Of a stretch of DNA of 64,000 bases, positions 8,483-17,887 are shown in pieces; position 1 is the stretch's first letter; each line of letters opens with the position of its first letter. The notes below the pieces were generated by a model. The model saw only the letters and a list, made by a program, of their open reading frames with translations, had not been told where the DNA came from and ran no database searches. Origin of the DNA: Occultella gossypii (lineage in GTDB: Bacteria; Actinomycetota; Actinomycetes; Actinomycetales; Beutenbergiaceae); NCBI RefSeq assembly GCF_019947135.1, contig NZ_JAGSHT010000002.1, forward strand, positions 248,001 through 312,000, given 5' to 3'. The position numbers were made by a program, and so were the translations under genes.

Positions 8483-9339
8483 TGGCAGCGACCGCGCAAC
8501 GGCCCGCCGGGGCACGATCGATCGGGGCCCGGCTGGGCGTCTGGTTCGGGCTGGCCGTCATCGCGGTCTGGACGCTGGCCCCGATCGCCGTGATGGTCTT
8601 CACGTCCTTCAAGCCGTCCGGGGAGATCTTCACCGTCCCGCCGACGTTGCTGCCGCGCGAATGGACCCTGGCCAACTACCTGTCGGTGTTCACGACGTCC
8701 TCGATGCCGCAGGCTCTGCGCAACAGTGTCGTGGTCGGGCTCCTGGTCGCACTGCTCACGCTCACCCTCGGCACCAGCGCGGGCTACGCATTGGCCCGGA
8801 TCCGGTTCCGTGGCGCCCGGTCGGTCTCGCTCTTCATCCTGCTCGGCCAGATGGTGCCGCTGACGGTGCTGTTGCTCGCACTGTTCCGGATGATCAACGC
8901 GATCGGGTTCAGCGACACCGTGGTCGGCGTGGCGCTCGCGCACCTGGTGATCACACTGCCGCTGGTCACGTGGATGATCCGCAACCAGATCGCGGCGATC
9001 CCGTACGAACTGGAGGAGGCGGCGATGATCGACGGCTGCTCCCGGGTGGACGCGGTCCTCTATGCGGTCCTTCCGGTGGCCGGCCCAGGACTGGCGGCCG
9101 CGGGCATGTTCGCGTTCCTGCAGTCCTGGCACGAGTTCGTCCTCGCCTCCGTGCTGACCCGCTCGGACCGGTCCCGGACGGCGCCGATCGCGCTGACCGA
9201 GTTTGCGACCGAGTTCGACGTCGACTGGGGCGCCACCATGGCGGCGTCGGTGGTCCTGACGGTGCCGTTGGTGATCGCGTTCGTCGCCCTGCAGCGATAC
9301 CTCGTGAACGGGCTGACCGGAGGTGCCGTGAAGGGCTGA
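8479..9339 (+). CDS. Sugar ABC transporter permease (MalG type)
   Basis: A 286-residue second permease of the carbohydrate importer. It has the MalG-type N-terminus with APIAVMVFTSFKPSGEIF and an EAA loop EEAAMIDGCSRVDAVLYAVLP. Translation begins at GTG 8479 or the adjacent ATG 8482, overlapping the stop of the first permease. It closes the transporter part of the operon; the downstream glycoside hydrolase begins about 55 bases later on the same strand. Confidence 0.92.
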   Translation: MMAATAQRPAGARSIGARLGVWFGLAVIAVWTLAPIAVMVFTSFKPSGEIFTVPPTLLPREWTLANYLSVFTTSSMPQALRNSVVVGLLVALLTLTLGTSAGYALARIRFRGARSVSLFILLGQMVPLTVLLLALFRMINAIGFSDTVVGVALAHLVITLPLVTWMIRNQIAAIPYELEEAAMIDGCSRVDAVLYAVLPVAGPGLAAAGMFAFLQSWHEFVLASVLTRSDRSRTAPIALTEFATEFDVDWGATMAASVVLTVPLVIAFVALQRYLVNGLTGGAVKG

Positions 9340-9394
9340 CGTGCACGAGGCGGGGTTGATCGACGTAGGCGATGAGGCAAGAGATGGACAGGCG

Positions 9395-11347
9395 ATGACG
9401 GACGCAAGCAGGCCCTGGCTCGGTGTGAACTACTGGTCGCGCGCAGGCGGACCACGGATGTGGACCCAGTACGACGAGTCGGTCGTGCGGGAGGAGCTGG
9501 TCACCCTCCACGAGCACGGGCTGGACACCACCAGGAGTTTCCTGTTCTGGCCCGACTTCATGCCGGGGGAACGCACGTTGGACGAGGAGCTGTACGCCCG
9601 CTTCCGAGCCTTCATGGACCTGCACACGGAGATCGGCATGAGGACCATCCCGACGTTCCTGGTCGGGCACATGTCGGGTGCGAACTTCAGCCCGTCGTGG
9701 CGGGACGGACGCAGTCTCTACCGTGACTCGTGGCTGCTCGGCAGGCAGGCCTGGTACATCCGGGAGTCGACACGTCGTCTGCACGACCATCCCGCCGTCG
9801 CCGGGTGGCTGCTCTCGAACGAGATGCCGATCTTCGGTGATCCCGAGGGCCGCGGCAGTGCCGAGGACCACGAGCCGGTCGCCGCGTGGGCGGAGATCAT
9901 GACGCAGGCCGTGCGGGCCGGGGGCGGGCACCAGCCCGTCTCCACGGGCGACGGCGCGTGGGGTATCGAGGTCACCGGCCGCGACAATGGGTTCCGTATC
10001 CGGGAACTCGCCCCGGTCGGGGACTTCGTGGGCCCGCACGTGTACCGGATGGAGGACGACCAGTCCCGGGAGTTCCTGACGGCGGCGTTCATCGGCCAGA
10101 TGCTCTCGTTCACCGGAAAGCCGGTGGTTCTGGAGGAGTTCGGTGTGACATCGGCCTACGTGTCGGCCGAGCGGGCGGCTCACTACTACCGGCAGGTCCT
10201 GCACACGACGCTCGTCACCGGGACCCGTGGCTGGCTGGCCTGGAACAACACCGACTACGGGGACCTGTGGGACCAGGACCCATACCGCCACCATCCGTTC
10301 GAGATCTACTTCGGCGTCACGGACTCCAAGGGGCGCCCGAAGAGCACACTGCGCGAGTTGGCGGCGTTCTCGAGGGTTCTCGACGAGGTGGACGTAGCCA
10401 CGTTGGCGCAGGCTTCGAGCGGTGCTGCACTGGTGGTCCCGTCCTTCCTCGAGCACCACTACGAGATGACGCCGGCGGCCGACGGCCCGGTGATCTTCGA
10501 CGCGCTCCGGCAGGCATGGATCGCGGCCTGGGAGGCGGACCTGCCGGTCACGATCGAACGGGAAGCCGACACGGTGGCGGAGGGACATGCCCTCTACCTG
10601 GTGCCCTCGGTCAAGCACCTGCTTACCACGACCTGGCGCCGCCTGGAGGAGCTGGCGGCCGGCGGGGCGACCGTGTACGTCTCGTACTGCGCCGGTGAGG
10701 GCGGCTGGCAACGCGGCCCGTGGTGGCTCGAGATGAACGAGATCTTCGGGGTCGAGCATCAGCTCCGGTACGGCCTTGCCGACCCGATCGAGGACGAGAG
10801 CGTCATTGCCCACGCGGTCGCCGACTTCGGCACCGTCACGACGGGTACCGAGCTCGCCTTCCGTGCCGCGGGGACGGTCAACTCGCGTTCCTACCTTCCG
10901 GTCCGAGCGACCGACGCAGAGGTCCTCTGGCAGGACGGGCACGGGCGGCCGATGCTGCTGCGCCGCAGGGTGGGCTCGGGACAGCTGGTACTCGGCACGT
11001 ACCCGCTGGAACACATGGCCTCCCGGGTGCCCGGGGTCAACCCCACGGACGGCTGGCGCCTCTACGACGCGCTCGCGGCCGAGGCCGGCCTCGGTGGCCG
11101 GGCGCGGGCCGATGATGCCAGGGTTCACGTACGGGTACTGGGCTCGAGCGGGGGCCCGCTGCTCTGGGTCATGTCGCAGACCGAGGAGGCACTGACGGTG
11201 ACCGTGACGCTGCCCACCGGGTATCTCCTGGGGGCCGAGGTCACCGGCCGGGACGTCACCGTTCCCGTCGAGCGACACGGCTCGCCCATCGACCTGGAAC
11301 CCTGTGGTGTGCGAGTGTTCCGGCTCCAGCGACCCGACGAGGACTAG
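9395..11347 (+). CDS. Clan-A glycoside hydrolase (GH5/GH42-like)
   Basis: A 650-residue hydrolase with no signal peptide, hence cytoplasmic. The N-terminal TIM barrel starts at WLGVNYWSRAGGPRMW. The putative acid/base is E143 in SNEMPIF and the nucleophile E248 in LEEFGVTS, the Asn-Glu/Glu spacing of clan GH-A. After about residue 340 comes a GATase-like beta-galactosidase-trimerisation-style domain (ALYLVPSVKHLL, TVYVSYCAGEGGW) and a final beta domain. It would cleave the oligosaccharide brought in by the upstream importer. I prefer ATG 9395 to GTG 9341, since homology begins soon after it. The exact GH family and linkage are uncertain. Confidence 0.75.
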   Translation: MTDASRPWLGVNYWSRAGGPRMWTQYDESVVREELVTLHEHGLDTTRSFLFWPDFMPGERTLDEELYARFRAFMDLHTEIGMRTIPTFLVGHMSGANFSPSWRDGRSLYRDSWLLGRQAWYIRESTRRLHDHPAVAGWLLSNEMPIFGDPEGRGSAEDHEPVAAWAEIMTQAVRAGGGHQPVSTGDGAWGIEVTGRDNGFRIRELAPVGDFVGPHVYRMEDDQSREFLTAAFIGQMLSFTGKPVVLEEFGVTSAYVSAERAAHYYRQVLHTTLVTGTRGWLAWNNTDYGDLWDQDPYRHHPFEIYFGVTDSKGRPKSTLRELAAFSRVLDEVDVATLAQASSGAALVVPSFLEHHYEMTPAADGPVIFDALRQAWIAAWEADLPVTIEREADTVAEGHALYLVPSVKHLLTTTWRRLEELAAGGATVYVSYCAGEGGWQRGPWWLEMNEIFGVEHQLRYGLADPIEDESVIAHAVADFGTVTTGTELAFRAAGTVNSRSYLPVRATDAEVLWQDGHGRPMLLRRRVGSGQLVLGTYPLEHMASRVPGVNPTDGWRLYDALAAEAGLGGRARADDARVHVRVLGSSGGPLLWVMSQTEEALTVTVTLPTGYLLGAEVTGRDVTVPVERHGSPIDLEPCGVRVFRLQRPDED

Positions 11348-11350
11348 GCC

Positions 11351-12541
11351 ATGAAGATCACGGATGTGAAGTGCGCCGTCATCGGCGGTACCCCGCTGGT
11401 CCGGGTGACCACCGACGAGGGGATCGACGGCTTCGGTCCGATCGAGTCGGGCAAGCCGTTCCTGGCACCCGTGGTGGGCATGTACCGCGAGTTCCTGCTC
11501 GGGTCGGACCCGACGCAGGTGGAGCGGTGCGTCGCCAGGATCCGCCGGTTCGGTTCGCACAAGCCGTGGGGCGCCGCGGTCAGTGCCATCGAGATCGCCC
11601 TCTGGGACATCGCGGGCAGGGCCGCCGGGCTTCCGATCCACCGACTCCTCGGCGGCAAGGTCCGGGACCGCGTGCGGGTCTACAACGGTGGCGTACGGAC
11701 CGAGCCCACGGGCTTCGAGCCCGAGGACTACGCCCAGCAGATGCGCGAGATGATGGCCGCTCCCGAAGGCTTCACCCTCGTGAAGGAAGGCGTCGCGTTC
11801 CACGGGTTCATGAACCAGCACGTGCCCGGGTTCCACTACGGCGAGTCCCGGACGGGACCGCGCCACCCGAACCGGGGCGTGGTCAGCCCGCGCGGCCTGA
11901 GCCACGTCGTCGAGTGTGTCGCAGCCATGCGCGAGACGCTGCGACCCGACATCGGCCTCGCGCTGGACGCCGGCCCCGGCTATCTGCCGGCCGATGCGAT
12001 CAAGCTGTGCCGGGCCCTGGAGCCGTTCGACCTCGCCTGGGTGGAGGACCTGATCACCGGCGACTACGTCCCTTGGGTGCACGCCGCGCAGTACCGTGAC
12101 GTCACCCAGGCGACGAGCACGCCGACACACACCGGCGAGCAGATCTACCTTCGGCACAACTTCGTCGAACTCTTGGAGACCAGGGCTGTGCGCGTCATCG
12201 GCCCGGACCCGTGTGACGTGGGCGGCCTGGCCGAGCTCAAATGGGTCGCCGAGTACGCGGACCTGCACGGCGTGGCCATTGCGCCCCACGGGGTCCTCGA
12301 CGGTGTCTTCGGCCTGGCGGCGCTCGTCCAGGTCAGCGCGACGCTGCCGGACAACTTCATCGCGTTCGAGTACCCGGTCGCCGCCGAACCCTGGTGGTAC
12401 GACGCGGTCGAGGGCCTACCGACCCCGATCGTGCGCGACGGCTTCGTCGACGTGGGGGACCGACCCGGACTGGGCATCGAGCTCGACCGGGACGCCTTGC
12501 GGGCCCGGCTGCGCCCCGAGGACGCCGACTTCCTGGACTGA
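11351..12541 (+). CDS. Enolase superfamily sugar-acid dehydratase (mandelate racemase/MLE-like)
   Basis: A 396-residue enolase-superfamily enzyme. The three Mg2+ ligands are D206 (LALDAGPGY), E232 (WVEDLI) and E263 (HTGEQIY), with a candidate general acid/base H313 in IAPHG. The capping domain includes KPWGAAVSAIEIALWDIAGRAAG. The general chemistry is proton abstraction alpha to a carboxylate followed by dehydration or racemisation, as in galactonate, gluconate or rhamnonate dehydratases; which acid is unknown. It follows the glycoside hydrolase by three bases and precedes an aldo/keto reductase, fitting hydrolysis, oxidation and dehydration of a released sugar. Confidence 0.88.
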   Translation: MKITDVKCAVIGGTPLVRVTTDEGIDGFGPIESGKPFLAPVVGMYREFLLGSDPTQVERCVARIRRFGSHKPWGAAVSAIEIALWDIAGRAAGLPIHRLLGGKVRDRVRVYNGGVRTEPTGFEPEDYAQQMREMMAAPEGFTLVKEGVAFHGFMNQHVPGFHYGESRTGPRHPNRGVVSPRGLSHVVECVAAMRETLRPDIGLALDAGPGYLPADAIKLCRALEPFDLAWVEDLITGDYVPWVHAAQYRDVTQATSTPTHTGEQIYLRHNFVELLETRAVRVIGPDPCDVGGLAELKWVAEYADLHGVAIAPHGVLDGVFGLAALVQVSATLPDNFIAFEYPVAAEPWWYDAVEGLPTPIVRDGFVDVGDRPGLGIELDRDALRARLRPEDADFLD

Positions 12542-12580
12542 CCGCCAGTCCAGGCGCGGACATCAAGGAGAGTGCACACC

Positions 12581-13537
12581 GTGCCAGAACCGATCACCCT
12601 CGACCGACGCACCCTCGGTCGCACCGATCTTCACGTGACGCCACTGTGCGTCGGAGGCGGCCCCATCGGGTCGATGCCCGGCAATTTCGGGTACGACACC
12701 CCCGCAGAGCGGGGCATCGAGACCGCACTCGCGGCGATGGGTGGTCCGATCAACTTCCTCGACACCTCGAACAGCTACTCCGCCGGCGAGAGCGAACGTC
12801 GGATCGGGGCCGCGATCGCCAGGAGAGGCGGGCTGCCCGAGGACTTCGTGCTGGCCACCAAGCTCGACCGGGACGTCGAGTCCGGAGACTTCGGCGCGGA
12901 ACGCATGTACCGGTCCGCGCGGGAGAGCCAGGAGCGGCTCGGGCTGGATACCTTCAAGCTGCTGCACCTGCATGACCCGGAGCATGTCGGATTCGACGCG
13001 GCGATGGCCCCGGGCGGCCCGGTGGAGGCGCTCCTGTCGCTGAAGGAACGCGGGGTCGCCCAGTACGTCGGGGTGGCCGGTGGGCCCGTGGAGATGCTTC
13101 GCCGGTTCGTCGACACCGGTGTCTTCGACGTGGTGCTGACCCACAACCGGTGGTCGCTCGTGGATCGTTCGGCCGACCAACTCATCCAGGAGGCGTCCGA
13201 TGCGGGCGTGGGCGTGCTCAACGCGGCCGTCTTCGGCGGCGGCGTGCTGGCGCGGGGCCTACGCTCCGGCGCACGGTACGGGTACCGGGACGCCGCGCCG
13301 CGTGTGGTCGCCGCGATCACGGCCCTCGAAGACCTGGCGCGCTCGTTCGACGTGCCGCTGCCGGCCGCCGCGATCCAGTTCTCGACCAGAGACCCGCGGA
13401 TCTCCTCGACCGTCCTCGGGGTCTCCCGTCCGGAACGGATCGCCGGCTCCGTCGACCTGAACGCGATGCCCATCCCCGACGAGTTCTGGGTCCAGGCTCA
13501 GCAGCTCGCCGCGCCGTCGGACACATGGCTCTGGTGA
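12581..13537 (+). CDS. Aldo/keto reductase (sugar dehydrogenase type)
   Basis: A 318-residue NAD(P)-linked TIM-barrel oxidoreductase. The catalytic tetrad is D61, Y66, K94 and H129 (LDTSNSYSAGESE, LATKLD, LLHLHDPEHV). Several family members of this subtype (D-threo-aldose/L-fucose dehydrogenase-like) oxidise aldoses to lactones, which would supply the neighbouring sugar-acid dehydratase; that is inference. The GTG at 12581 is ten bases after AAGGAG (12565-12570), a better spacing than the GTG at 12572, which would touch the ribosome site. The last codons overlap the next gene. Confidence 0.88.
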   Translation: MPEPITLDRRTLGRTDLHVTPLCVGGGPIGSMPGNFGYDTPAERGIETALAAMGGPINFLDTSNSYSAGESERRIGAAIARRGGLPEDFVLATKLDRDVESGDFGAERMYRSARESQERLGLDTFKLLHLHDPEHVGFDAAMAPGGPVEALLSLKERGVAQYVGVAGGPVEMLRRFVDTGVFDVVLTHNRWSLVDRSADQLIQEASDAGVGVLNAAVFGGGVLARGLRSGARYGYRDAAPRVVAAITALEDLARSFDVPLPAAAIQFSTRDPRISSTVLGVSRPERIAGSVDLNAMPIPDEFWVQAQQLAAPSDTWLW

Positions 13538-14643
13538 ACGGTCCGGCTCGGATCGCGGTCGTCGGCGCGGGCTGGCGGGCCGGCTATGCGCTGAGGGTGG
13601 CACGTGAGCGCCCTGACCTCGTCGAGATCACGGGGGTGTACGCGCGCTCGGCGCGCTCGGCCGCCCGGATCGAGGACCACTGGGACGTGCGGGTCAGCAC
13701 CGACCTCGACGTCGTCATCCGGCACGGGTCGCCCGAGGCGGCCTTCGTCTGCGTATCCAAGGACGCCGTCGGTGACCTCGCCGTTCGCATCCATTCCGCG
13801 GGGCTCCCGCTGCTGCTGGAGACACCACCCGGGCCCGACCTCGACGCACTGTTGGACGTACACGAGGCGCTGGGCGACTCGGGCGCGCAGGTCTCGGAGC
13901 AGTACCAGTACCAGCCGCAGCACGCGGCCCGGATAGCGGTCGCCCGCACCGGCCTCCTCGGGCCGGTCGGGTCCGCGTCGGTGTCCGTGGCCCACGACTA
14001 CCATGCGGTGTCCCTGCTGAGGCTGCTGCTCGGGGTGGGGTTCGAAGACGTCGTGGTCGACGGTGCCACCGAGGTCGATCGGGTGCGTTCGGTGCGGGGC
14101 CGGGACGGTTGGCTGCCCGAGACGAGGGTGATCGATTCCGAGGTGGTCCGGGCGACCTTGCGGTGGGCGAGCGGTCGGCTCGGCGCGTACGAGTTCGGCA
14201 GTGAGCAGTACGTCTCGCCGCTGCGCGGCAGGCACCTGCGGGTGCGAGGTGTGGACGGCGAACTCGTCGATGACGAGGTCGCCCGGTACGTCGAGCCCGG
14301 TCGGGTGTCGCGGGGCACGCTACGCCGGGACGAGACCGGGCGCGACGGCGATCTCGAGGGCCTGCACCTGCGGCAGGTCTGGCTCGGTGAGCGGCTCCTC
14401 GCGGAGAGCAGGTTCGGACCCGCACGCCTGTCCGACGACGAGATCGCGCTGGGGGAGTGCCTGGTGCGCATGGGCGAGTATGTGCGCGGCGGCGACCCGT
14501 TCTACCCGTTGGCCGACGCCTGTGAGGACACGTACCTAGGGCTGCTCATCCACGAGGCGGTACGTACCGGCGGCCCGGTCCGCGCGGCCGCACGCCCATG
14601 GCAGGGTCGGCGGAGCGTGGCATCCACGGAGCCGACCCGGTAG
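13525..14643 (+). CDS. Gfo/Idh/MocA-like protein with altered EKP motif
   Basis: A 372-residue protein with a clear N-terminal Rossmann motif (IAVVGAGWRAGYALR) and Gfo/Idh/MocA topology. The family signature EKP, whose Lys takes part in catalysis and cofactor binding, reads ETP here (LLLETPPGPDL), so it may be a weak dehydrogenase, use different chemistry, or act as a binding or regulatory partner. The start is ATG 13525, or GTG 13534, which forms a GTGA overlap with the reductase stop; both keep the Rossmann strand. It is the last gene of the sugar operon. Confidence 0.8.
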   Translation: MALVNGPARIAVVGAGWRAGYALRVARERPDLVEITGVYARSARSAARIEDHWDVRVSTDLDVVIRHGSPEAAFVCVSKDAVGDLAVRIHSAGLPLLLETPPGPDLDALLDVHEALGDSGAQVSEQYQYQPQHAARIAVARTGLLGPVGSASVSVAHDYHAVSLLRLLLGVGFEDVVVDGATEVDRVRSVRGRDGWLPETRVIDSEVVRATLRWASGRLGAYEFGSEQYVSPLRGRHLRVRGVDGELVDDEVARYVEPGRVSRGTLRRDETGRDGDLEGLHLRQVWLGERLLAESRFGPARLSDDEIALGECLVRMGEYVRGGDPFYPLADACEDTYLGLLIHEAVRTGGPVRAAARPWQGRRSVASTEPTR

Positions 14644-14767
14644 CCACTCGATCGGCCGTCGACGAGTGAGCACGCGGTCGGCCGGAACCCGACCGGGCAG
14701 TTGAACCGCGGGCGGGGCTGACTCGTCGTTCTGGGTGAGGGCCACATGGCCCACCTGGAGGTTGGAG

Positions 14768-15340
14768 ATGTCCACGATCACTCAGCCGAGACACGAATGG
14801 TTGCCCCGCGTGGCGTTGGCCGCCACCCTCGCCGCGGTACTGGCCGGATGCGGCGGAGGCGGCAGCGAGGGCGGAGGTGGCGGGTACGGCGGCGGTCAGC
14901 CGACCCAGGAGCCGGAGGGAACGGCCGACCCCGGCGCCACGACCGTGCTGGTCGAGGATGCCTCCGGCGCCAGCCTGCTCACCGACGCGGACGGGCGCAC
15001 GTTGTACGTCAGCGAGCAGGAGCAGGGCGAGTCCCTGTGCACCAGTGCGGAATGCACCGCGGTCTGGATCCCGCTGACGGTGCCGGAGGGGGAGACGCCG
15101 ACCGGCCCTTCCGAACTCACCGGAACGCTGGACACCCTGCCGGTGCAGGACGGGCTGGAGCAGGTGACCCTCGACGACCGACCGTTGTACACCTTCGCCT
15201 TCGACACGTCCGGTGGCGAGACCTCCGGCGAGGGCGTCACGGACACCTTCGATGGGGTCACCTTCACTTGGCATGCGGCCACCGCGGATGGTTCCCAGGT
15301 CGAGCCGGGAACCACCGACGACGGCGGGTCCGGCTACTGA
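14768..15340 (+). CDS. COG4315-like secreted repeat lipoprotein
   Basis: A 190-residue lipoprotein with a signal peptide ending in LAGC (lipid-attached C28) and a Gly-rich linker. It is followed by two copies of the 'secreted repeat of unknown function' unit: LLTDADGRTLYVSEQE...CTSAECTAVWIPL and a second with DDRPLYTFAFDTSGGETSGEGV...WHAATADG. Such proteins are exported and sometimes lie beside redox or copper proteins, but no function is established. ATG 14768 has GGAGG at 14757-14761. It is monocistronic, with a small hairpin just after the stop. Confidence 0.85.
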   Translation: MSTITQPRHEWLPRVALAATLAAVLAGCGGGGSEGGGGGYGGGQPTQEPEGTADPGATTVLVEDASGASLLTDADGRTLYVSEQEQGESLCTSAECTAVWIPLTVPEGETPTGPSELTGTLDTLPVQDGLEQVTLDDRPLYTFAFDTSGGETSGEGVTDTFDGVTFTWHAATADGSQVEPGTTDDGGSGY

Positions 15341-15350
15341 GCATCGGCTG

Positions 15351-15366
15351 CGGACTGCGGAGTCCG
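15351..15366 (+). terminator. Short hairpin after the lipoprotein gene
   Basis: CGGACT-GCGG-AGTCCG forms a perfect 6-bp stem ten bases after the lipoprotein stop. There is no T tract, so it may be a weak or factor-assisted terminator, or an mRNA-end stabiliser. Confidence 0.3.
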
Positions 15367-15538
15367 AGCCGGGTGCCGCCGGTCAACGGTCAGCGGGCAC
15401 GGCCAGCGAGTAGAGGTCACCGACGGGAGTCGCCCGGCATGTCTGCCGGCGGGTCGGTGGGAAGGTCTTGGCGCCATGCCGTGGCGCGCGCCGAGAGGCG
15501 TACGCAGGCATCATTGGCGCCGAGACCAAGGAGACCCG

Positions 15539-17794
15539 ATGCCGGCACCCGACCACGAAGTCAATGCGAGCGGCGAAGGATCCGAGTCGAGGATCGACCG
15601 CACTCGATTCGGTGTCCCGGCGCGACGCGGGCACCGGGTCGATGACGAGCGCCGGGCACCGATCTCGAGCGTCGAACTGAGCAAGGGGCCGACGGAGCTC
15701 GCGGAGCATCGCGGCGCACGCGTGAACTGGCGCGTCTTCATCATCTCGGCCGCCGTGATCGTCGCCTTCTCCCTGTGGGCGATGCTCGCCCCCGCCGGCG
15801 CCGCGAGCGTCATGCGTGATCTCGTCGGCGTCGTCGCGACGAACCTCGGCTGGTTCTACGTCGTCACTGTTGTCCTGGTGATCGCCTTCGTGCTCTGGGT
15901 CGCCTTCTCGAAGGAGGGCGGGGTGCGCCTCGGCCCCGATCACTCCCGCCCCCAGTACAAGCTCTTCACCTGGGTCGCCATGCCGTTCGGCGCCGGCGTC
16001 GGGATCGACATGCTGTTCTACTCCGTGACCGGTCCGATCACGCAGTTCATGATGCCTCCGGCCGTCGATCCGCAGTCGGCCGAAGCCGCCCAGGACGCGG
16101 TCGTGTGGACGATGTTCCACTACGGCATCTCCGGCTGGTCGATGTACGCCCTGCTCGGCATGGCAATGGCCTACTTCGCGTACCGGTGGGGCATGCCGCT
16201 GTCCATCCGCGCGGCCCTGTATCCGCTGCTCGGCAAGCGGGTGCGCGGCACCGCCGGCGACGCCATCGACGTCTTCGCCCTGATCGGCACCGTCTTCGGC
16301 GTCGCCACCTCGATGGGCATCGGGGTCGTCCTGCTGAACGTCGGCTTCTCGCGGTTGTTCGGCCTGCCCGAGGGCCTGTCGCTGCAGGTCGCCCTCGTCC
16401 TGGTCGCGGTCGTCATGACGGTCGCCGGCTGCCTCTCCGGCGTCGACAAGGGCATCCGCCTGATCTCCGAGCTGAACATCTGGATCGCGGCCGCGATGAT
16501 GCTGTACATCCTGGTCACCGGTCAGACCGCGTTCCTGCTCAATGCGCTGGTCACCAACATCGGCCGGTTCATCGGAACGCTGCCGGAGCGCACCCTGGAG
16601 ACCTTCGCCTACGAACCCGGCGGCGCCGAGTGGATGGGCGGCTGGACACTGTTCTTCTGGGCCTTCTGGCTCGCCTGGGGTCCGTTCGTCGGCCTGTTCC
16701 TGGCCCGGATCTCCCGTGGCCGGACCCTGCGGGAGTTCGTCATCGCCGCGATCACGGCCCCGGTGCTGTGCGACTTCATCATCGTCTCGATCTTCGGCAA
16801 CTCCGCACTGGCGGTGGTGATGGGCGGCAACACCGAGTTCGCGCAGCTCGCCATCGAGCAGCCCGAGCAGGGTTGGTACGCATTGCTCGAGATGTTCCCC
16901 GGTGCGGCGTTCCTGATCGGCCTTGCGACCCTGTCCGGCTTGCTGTTCTACCTGACCAGCGCGAACTCGGGCGCGATGGTGATGGCGAACTTCTCATCGA
17001 CGATCCCGGATCCCGCACAGGACGGCGCGAAGTGGCTTCGCATCTTCTGGGCCCTGCTCACCGCGTTGCTCACCGTCGCCATGTTGGTGGCCGGTGGCGT
17101 CACCACCATGGAGTACGCGACGCTGATCTTCGCGTTCCCGGTGACGATCATCGCCTACCTGGTCATGGCGTCGTTCTCGAAGGTGCTTCGGATGGAGCGT
17201 GCCGAGCGGGAGGGCCGGTTCATCCGGCGTCGCTCGGCTGCCGCGCACGGCGGCCAGGTGCCGGAGAAGACGTGGCGGCAACGTCTCGCGGGGCTGCGGG
17301 CCTATCCCTCGAAGAAGGCGGTCTCCCAGTTCATGGAGCGGACCGTGCACCCGGCGCTCGTCGCCGTCGCCGCCGAGTTCGAGGAACTCGGCTACGAGAC
17401 GACACTGTCCACCGCTGCGAACGTGGAGGTGGGCATCGACGAGCACACGCTGGTCGTCAACATGCAGGACCATCGCGACTTCCACTACCAGGCGACCGCC
17501 ATCGAGGTCCCGGTGCCACTCATCGGGGGCCGGCCGATGCGCCAGGGCGACGACGTGTACTTCAAGGTCGAGGTCTTCACCCAGACCGGAACCGAGGGCT
17601 ATGACCTCATGGGGCTGTCCCAGCAACAGGTCATCAACGACGTCCTGGACCGGTACGAGACACACCTGTCGTTCCTGCGCTACTCCCACGAACACGAGTA
17701 CGCCACGGTGCTGACCCCGGTCGTCCCGCCGCCCGCAACTCCGATTCCGGCCGTCCCCACGGACGCAGACGACGTGGAGCGCCTCGAGGACTGA
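15539..17794 (+). CDS. BCCT family betaine/choline transporter (BetT type)
   Basis: A 751-residue sodium- or proton-coupled transporter for quaternary ammonium compounds. A hydrophilic N-terminus (about 60 residues) precedes a 12-helix core. Signatures are GAGVGIDMLFYSVTGPITQF, matching the substrate/Na segment in TM3-4, and FFWAFWLAWGPFVGLFLARI with RGRTLREFV, the BCCT fingerprint. A cytoplasmic tail of roughly 190 residues after the last helix is long, like the osmosensing C-terminus of BetT-type carriers. ATG 15539 has AAGGAG at 15528-15533. Likely role: uptake of osmoprotectant or its precursor. No betaine synthesis genes are adjacent. Confidence 0.93.
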   Translation: MPAPDHEVNASGEGSESRIDRTRFGVPARRGHRVDDERRAPISSVELSKGPTELAEHRGARVNWRVFIISAAVIVAFSLWAMLAPAGAASVMRDLVGVVATNLGWFYVVTVVLVIAFVLWVAFSKEGGVRLGPDHSRPQYKLFTWVAMPFGAGVGIDMLFYSVTGPITQFMMPPAVDPQSAEAAQDAVVWTMFHYGISGWSMYALLGMAMAYFAYRWGMPLSIRAALYPLLGKRVRGTAGDAIDVFALIGTVFGVATSMGIGVVLLNVGFSRLFGLPEGLSLQVALVLVAVVMTVAGCLSGVDKGIRLISELNIWIAAAMMLYILVTGQTAFLLNALVTNIGRFIGTLPERTLETFAYEPGGAEWMGGWTLFFWAFWLAWGPFVGLFLARISRGRTLREFVIAAITAPVLCDFIIVSIFGNSALAVVMGGNTEFAQLAIEQPEQGWYALLEMFPGAAFLIGLATLSGLLFYLTSANSGAMVMANFSSTIPDPAQDGAKWLRIFWALLTALLTVAMLVAGGVTTMEYATLIFAFPVTIIAYLVMASFSKVLRMERAEREGRFIRRRSAAAHGGQVPEKTWRQRLAGLRAYPSKKAVSQFMERTVHPALVAVAAEFEELGYETTLSTAANVEVGIDEHTLVVNMQDHRDFHYQATAIEVPVPLIGGRPMRQGDDVYFKVEVFTQTGTEGYDLMGLSQQQVINDVLDRYETHLSFLRYSHEHEYATVLTPVVPPPATPIPAVPTDADDVERLED

Positions 17795-17887
17795 GCCCGA
17801 ATCACTGGTCGGTCGGCCTGTGAGCGATGAGTTTCGTGGCGCCGGCAGTCAGACGTGGTGACCGCCCCACCAATCGATAGGACCGCC

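Noticed and set aside
8966-12289. A 1107-codon open frame on the minus strand
   Set aside because: It lies opposite the permease, glycoside hydrolase and dehydratase genes. Its translation is His/Pro/Arg/Val-rich with no domain, which is the usual antisense shadow of GC-rich codon bias.
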